Under the pieces are notes generated by a model. It saw only the letters and a list, made by a program, of their open reading frames with translations, ran no database searches and was not told where the DNA came from. Positions 19,326 to 20,451 of a DNA stretch of 20,451 bases are shown here, piece by piece. The translations under genes and the position numbers were made by a program. The DNA comes from Funneliformis mosseae (lineage: Eukaryota > Glomeromycota > Glomeromycetes > Glomerales > Glomeraceae): positions 1 through 20,451 of the forward strand of contig CAJVPP010001375.1 in assembly GCA_910592005.1 (NCBI GenBank). The letters are read 5' to 3'. Within the stretch, counting starts at the first letter, position 1; each line of letters opens with the position of its first letter.

Positions 19326-19548
19326 CGACGTAATTATGAAAATAAAGGGCTTTTAGGGCGACGTAATTTTTCCTAAATAAATTGGGTTAAATTCTCATTT
19401 GGGTTCACTTTGTGAGCTCTTTTCATGTATATTAATCATAAAGTATAAAATAAACTTTTCTTCCAGTGTATTTATACAAGATAATTATTAAAAAATCGCC
19501 TAGTGTTATTATCTAAAAAATTTTGTTTCGATCCACCAATAATAAATA

Positions 19549-19976
19549 CAATATACTACACATTATTGCTTTATATCCTTCAACACTTCGGAAAGCATAC
19601 TATTTTTGGCCTTACCCGCTGTTTTTTTCTTCGTGATAGTCATGGGGTCCATTGCCATGTATTATTTCAAATAAAAAATCTCTGCAGAAATTAAAACATT
19701 TATTAATACGGAGATCAGCAAAATTAAAAATGAAATTGATACTAAAATCGCAGATGAATTCTCTGCACGTGACATTAAAATTGCCAATGAACTTTCCGTA
19801 CCTTCACTGCGAAGCTCAGCAGAATCAATAATGATCCTAATAATAAACTTAACGAAGAAGTTAATGCGGAGTTTGGTAAAATTAATACCAAACTTAATAG
19901 TAAACTCACCGCAGAAATAGAAAATTTAAGGCACGTAATGCTAGCTACATCTCTGAATTTTATCGATAGTCAATAA
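19549..19976 (+). pseudogene. Broken gene for a membrane-anchored coiled-coil protein
   Basis: In frame 1 a typical membrane segment (ILFLALPAVFFFVIVMGSIA, about 19,597-19,656) is followed by MYYFK and a TAA at 19672-19674. Beyond it is a charged, Ile/Lys/Glu-rich stretch with ISAEIKTFINTEISKIKNEI and DTKIADEFSARDIKIANEL, a likely coiled coil. A one-base shift near 19,800-19,825 moves coding to frame 0, with NDPNNKLNEEVNAEFGKINT, then KLNSKLTAEIENLRHVML and a TAA at 19974-19976. No catalytic or binding motif is visible and I do not recognise the family. The start cannot be fixed; the frame opens after a TAA near 19,546. Its base composition is closer to that of the host genes than to the AT-rich block. 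Confidence 0.5.
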
Positions 19977-20286
19977 TGTGACCACAAGACTTCAAGCAGG
20001 TGTGTTCTTATATGCCTTTTCTCCCTTGAAACAACCTGCTATTCTATTATTTTTTACTTTCATTTTTACTTAGCCGGCCAGTCCTTTCTCACGTATTATT
20101 TTACAAAGATATAAAAAAGAAATTTACTTTGAATTTTTTAAACATATTTATGTGTTTTAATTGTTTTATGTATATATACATTCTCAAATATAAATTTTGT
20201 GTTCGCTATCAATGAAAAATAATTTGGTTTGTAATAAAAAATTAAGCGTCAAATTTCTTAAAAAAGAGAGAGCAAAGCATCATATA
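19977..20286. other. Non-coding stretch before the right-hand element
   Basis: AT-rich sequence with no frame of note. It would be the 3' region of the broken coiled-coil gene and ends at the TA that precedes the CAGTGGC terminus. Confidence 0.35.
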
Positions 20287-20451
20287 CAGTGGCTACCAAA
20301 AGAAACGCAAGTGTGATTGGTTACCTTTGAACGGCTATAACTCATCAACCATAAATGCTAGAAACATGATCTTATACTTGTTTTAAAGCCCAAATCTTGA
20401 AGGATATCCTGGCGAAATCTAGTATCAAGTTAATAATTCCTATTTTGAGTA
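20287..20451. mobile_element. Possible terminal end of a Tc1/mariner-type element, cut by window edge
   Basis: TA at 20285-20286 is followed by CAGTGGCTACCAAAAG, the usual opening of Tc1/mariner inverted repeats. The next 150 bases differ in composition from the DNA to the left (more G and C) and contain no gene. I recall similar long terminal sequences (AACGGCTATAACTC..) around Rhizophagus transposons, from memory only. The other end is outside the window. Confidence 0.45.

Overview
The window looks like nuclear DNA of an AT-rich fungus. The best fit is an arbuscular mycorrhizal fungus (Glomeromycotina, Rhizophagus-like). This rests on base composition, many short GT-AG introns of about 65-100 bases, and remnants of gene families I associate with those genomes. 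The species call is inference; no marker gene proves it.

Layout. Positions 1-1953 hold a broken plus-strand DDE transposase gene that runs in from the left edge. Positions 2323-2865 hold a second broken plus-strand gene of a lineage-specific type. Three intact host genes follow. A minus-strand actin-related protein gene (3415-5345, 7 exons, 432 residues) and a plus-strand CENP-S/MHF1 histone-fold gene (5511-6358, 7 exons, 118 residues) diverge from a 165-base shared upstream region. A minus-strand alpha/beta-hydrolase of the hormone-sensitive-lipase type (6598-9365, 8 exons, 733 residues) follows. All three exon chains were assembled by hand from splice sites and keep an open frame throughout.

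From about 10,400 to 18,700 the DNA becomes extremely AT-rich; some 60-base lines between 12,300 and 12,900 carry only one to three G or C. This block is not empty. It holds a decayed minus-strand gene (10785-11690), an AT minisatellite with a perfect 28-base palindrome, a 135-base MITE-like element, a series of hairpin-bearing repeats (14185-14600), and a long decayed plus-strand gene (about 14,800-18,415). That gene reads as a primase-helicase of the replication-origin-binding-protein type and is interrupted by another small TIR element. A further copy of the hairpin repeat lies past its 3' side (about 19,196-19,290). Gene and flanking repeats may therefore be one mobile unit.

The right end has a broken gene for a membrane-anchored coiled-coil protein (about 19,549-19,976) and, at the edge, what looks like one end of a Tc1/mariner-type element.

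Function. The two divergent genes are both chromatin/DNA-maintenance proteins (a remodeller-class ARP and a Fanconi/kinetochore histone-fold protein). The hydrolase is a separate lipid-metabolism gene. The rest is mobile-element debris in different stages of decay.
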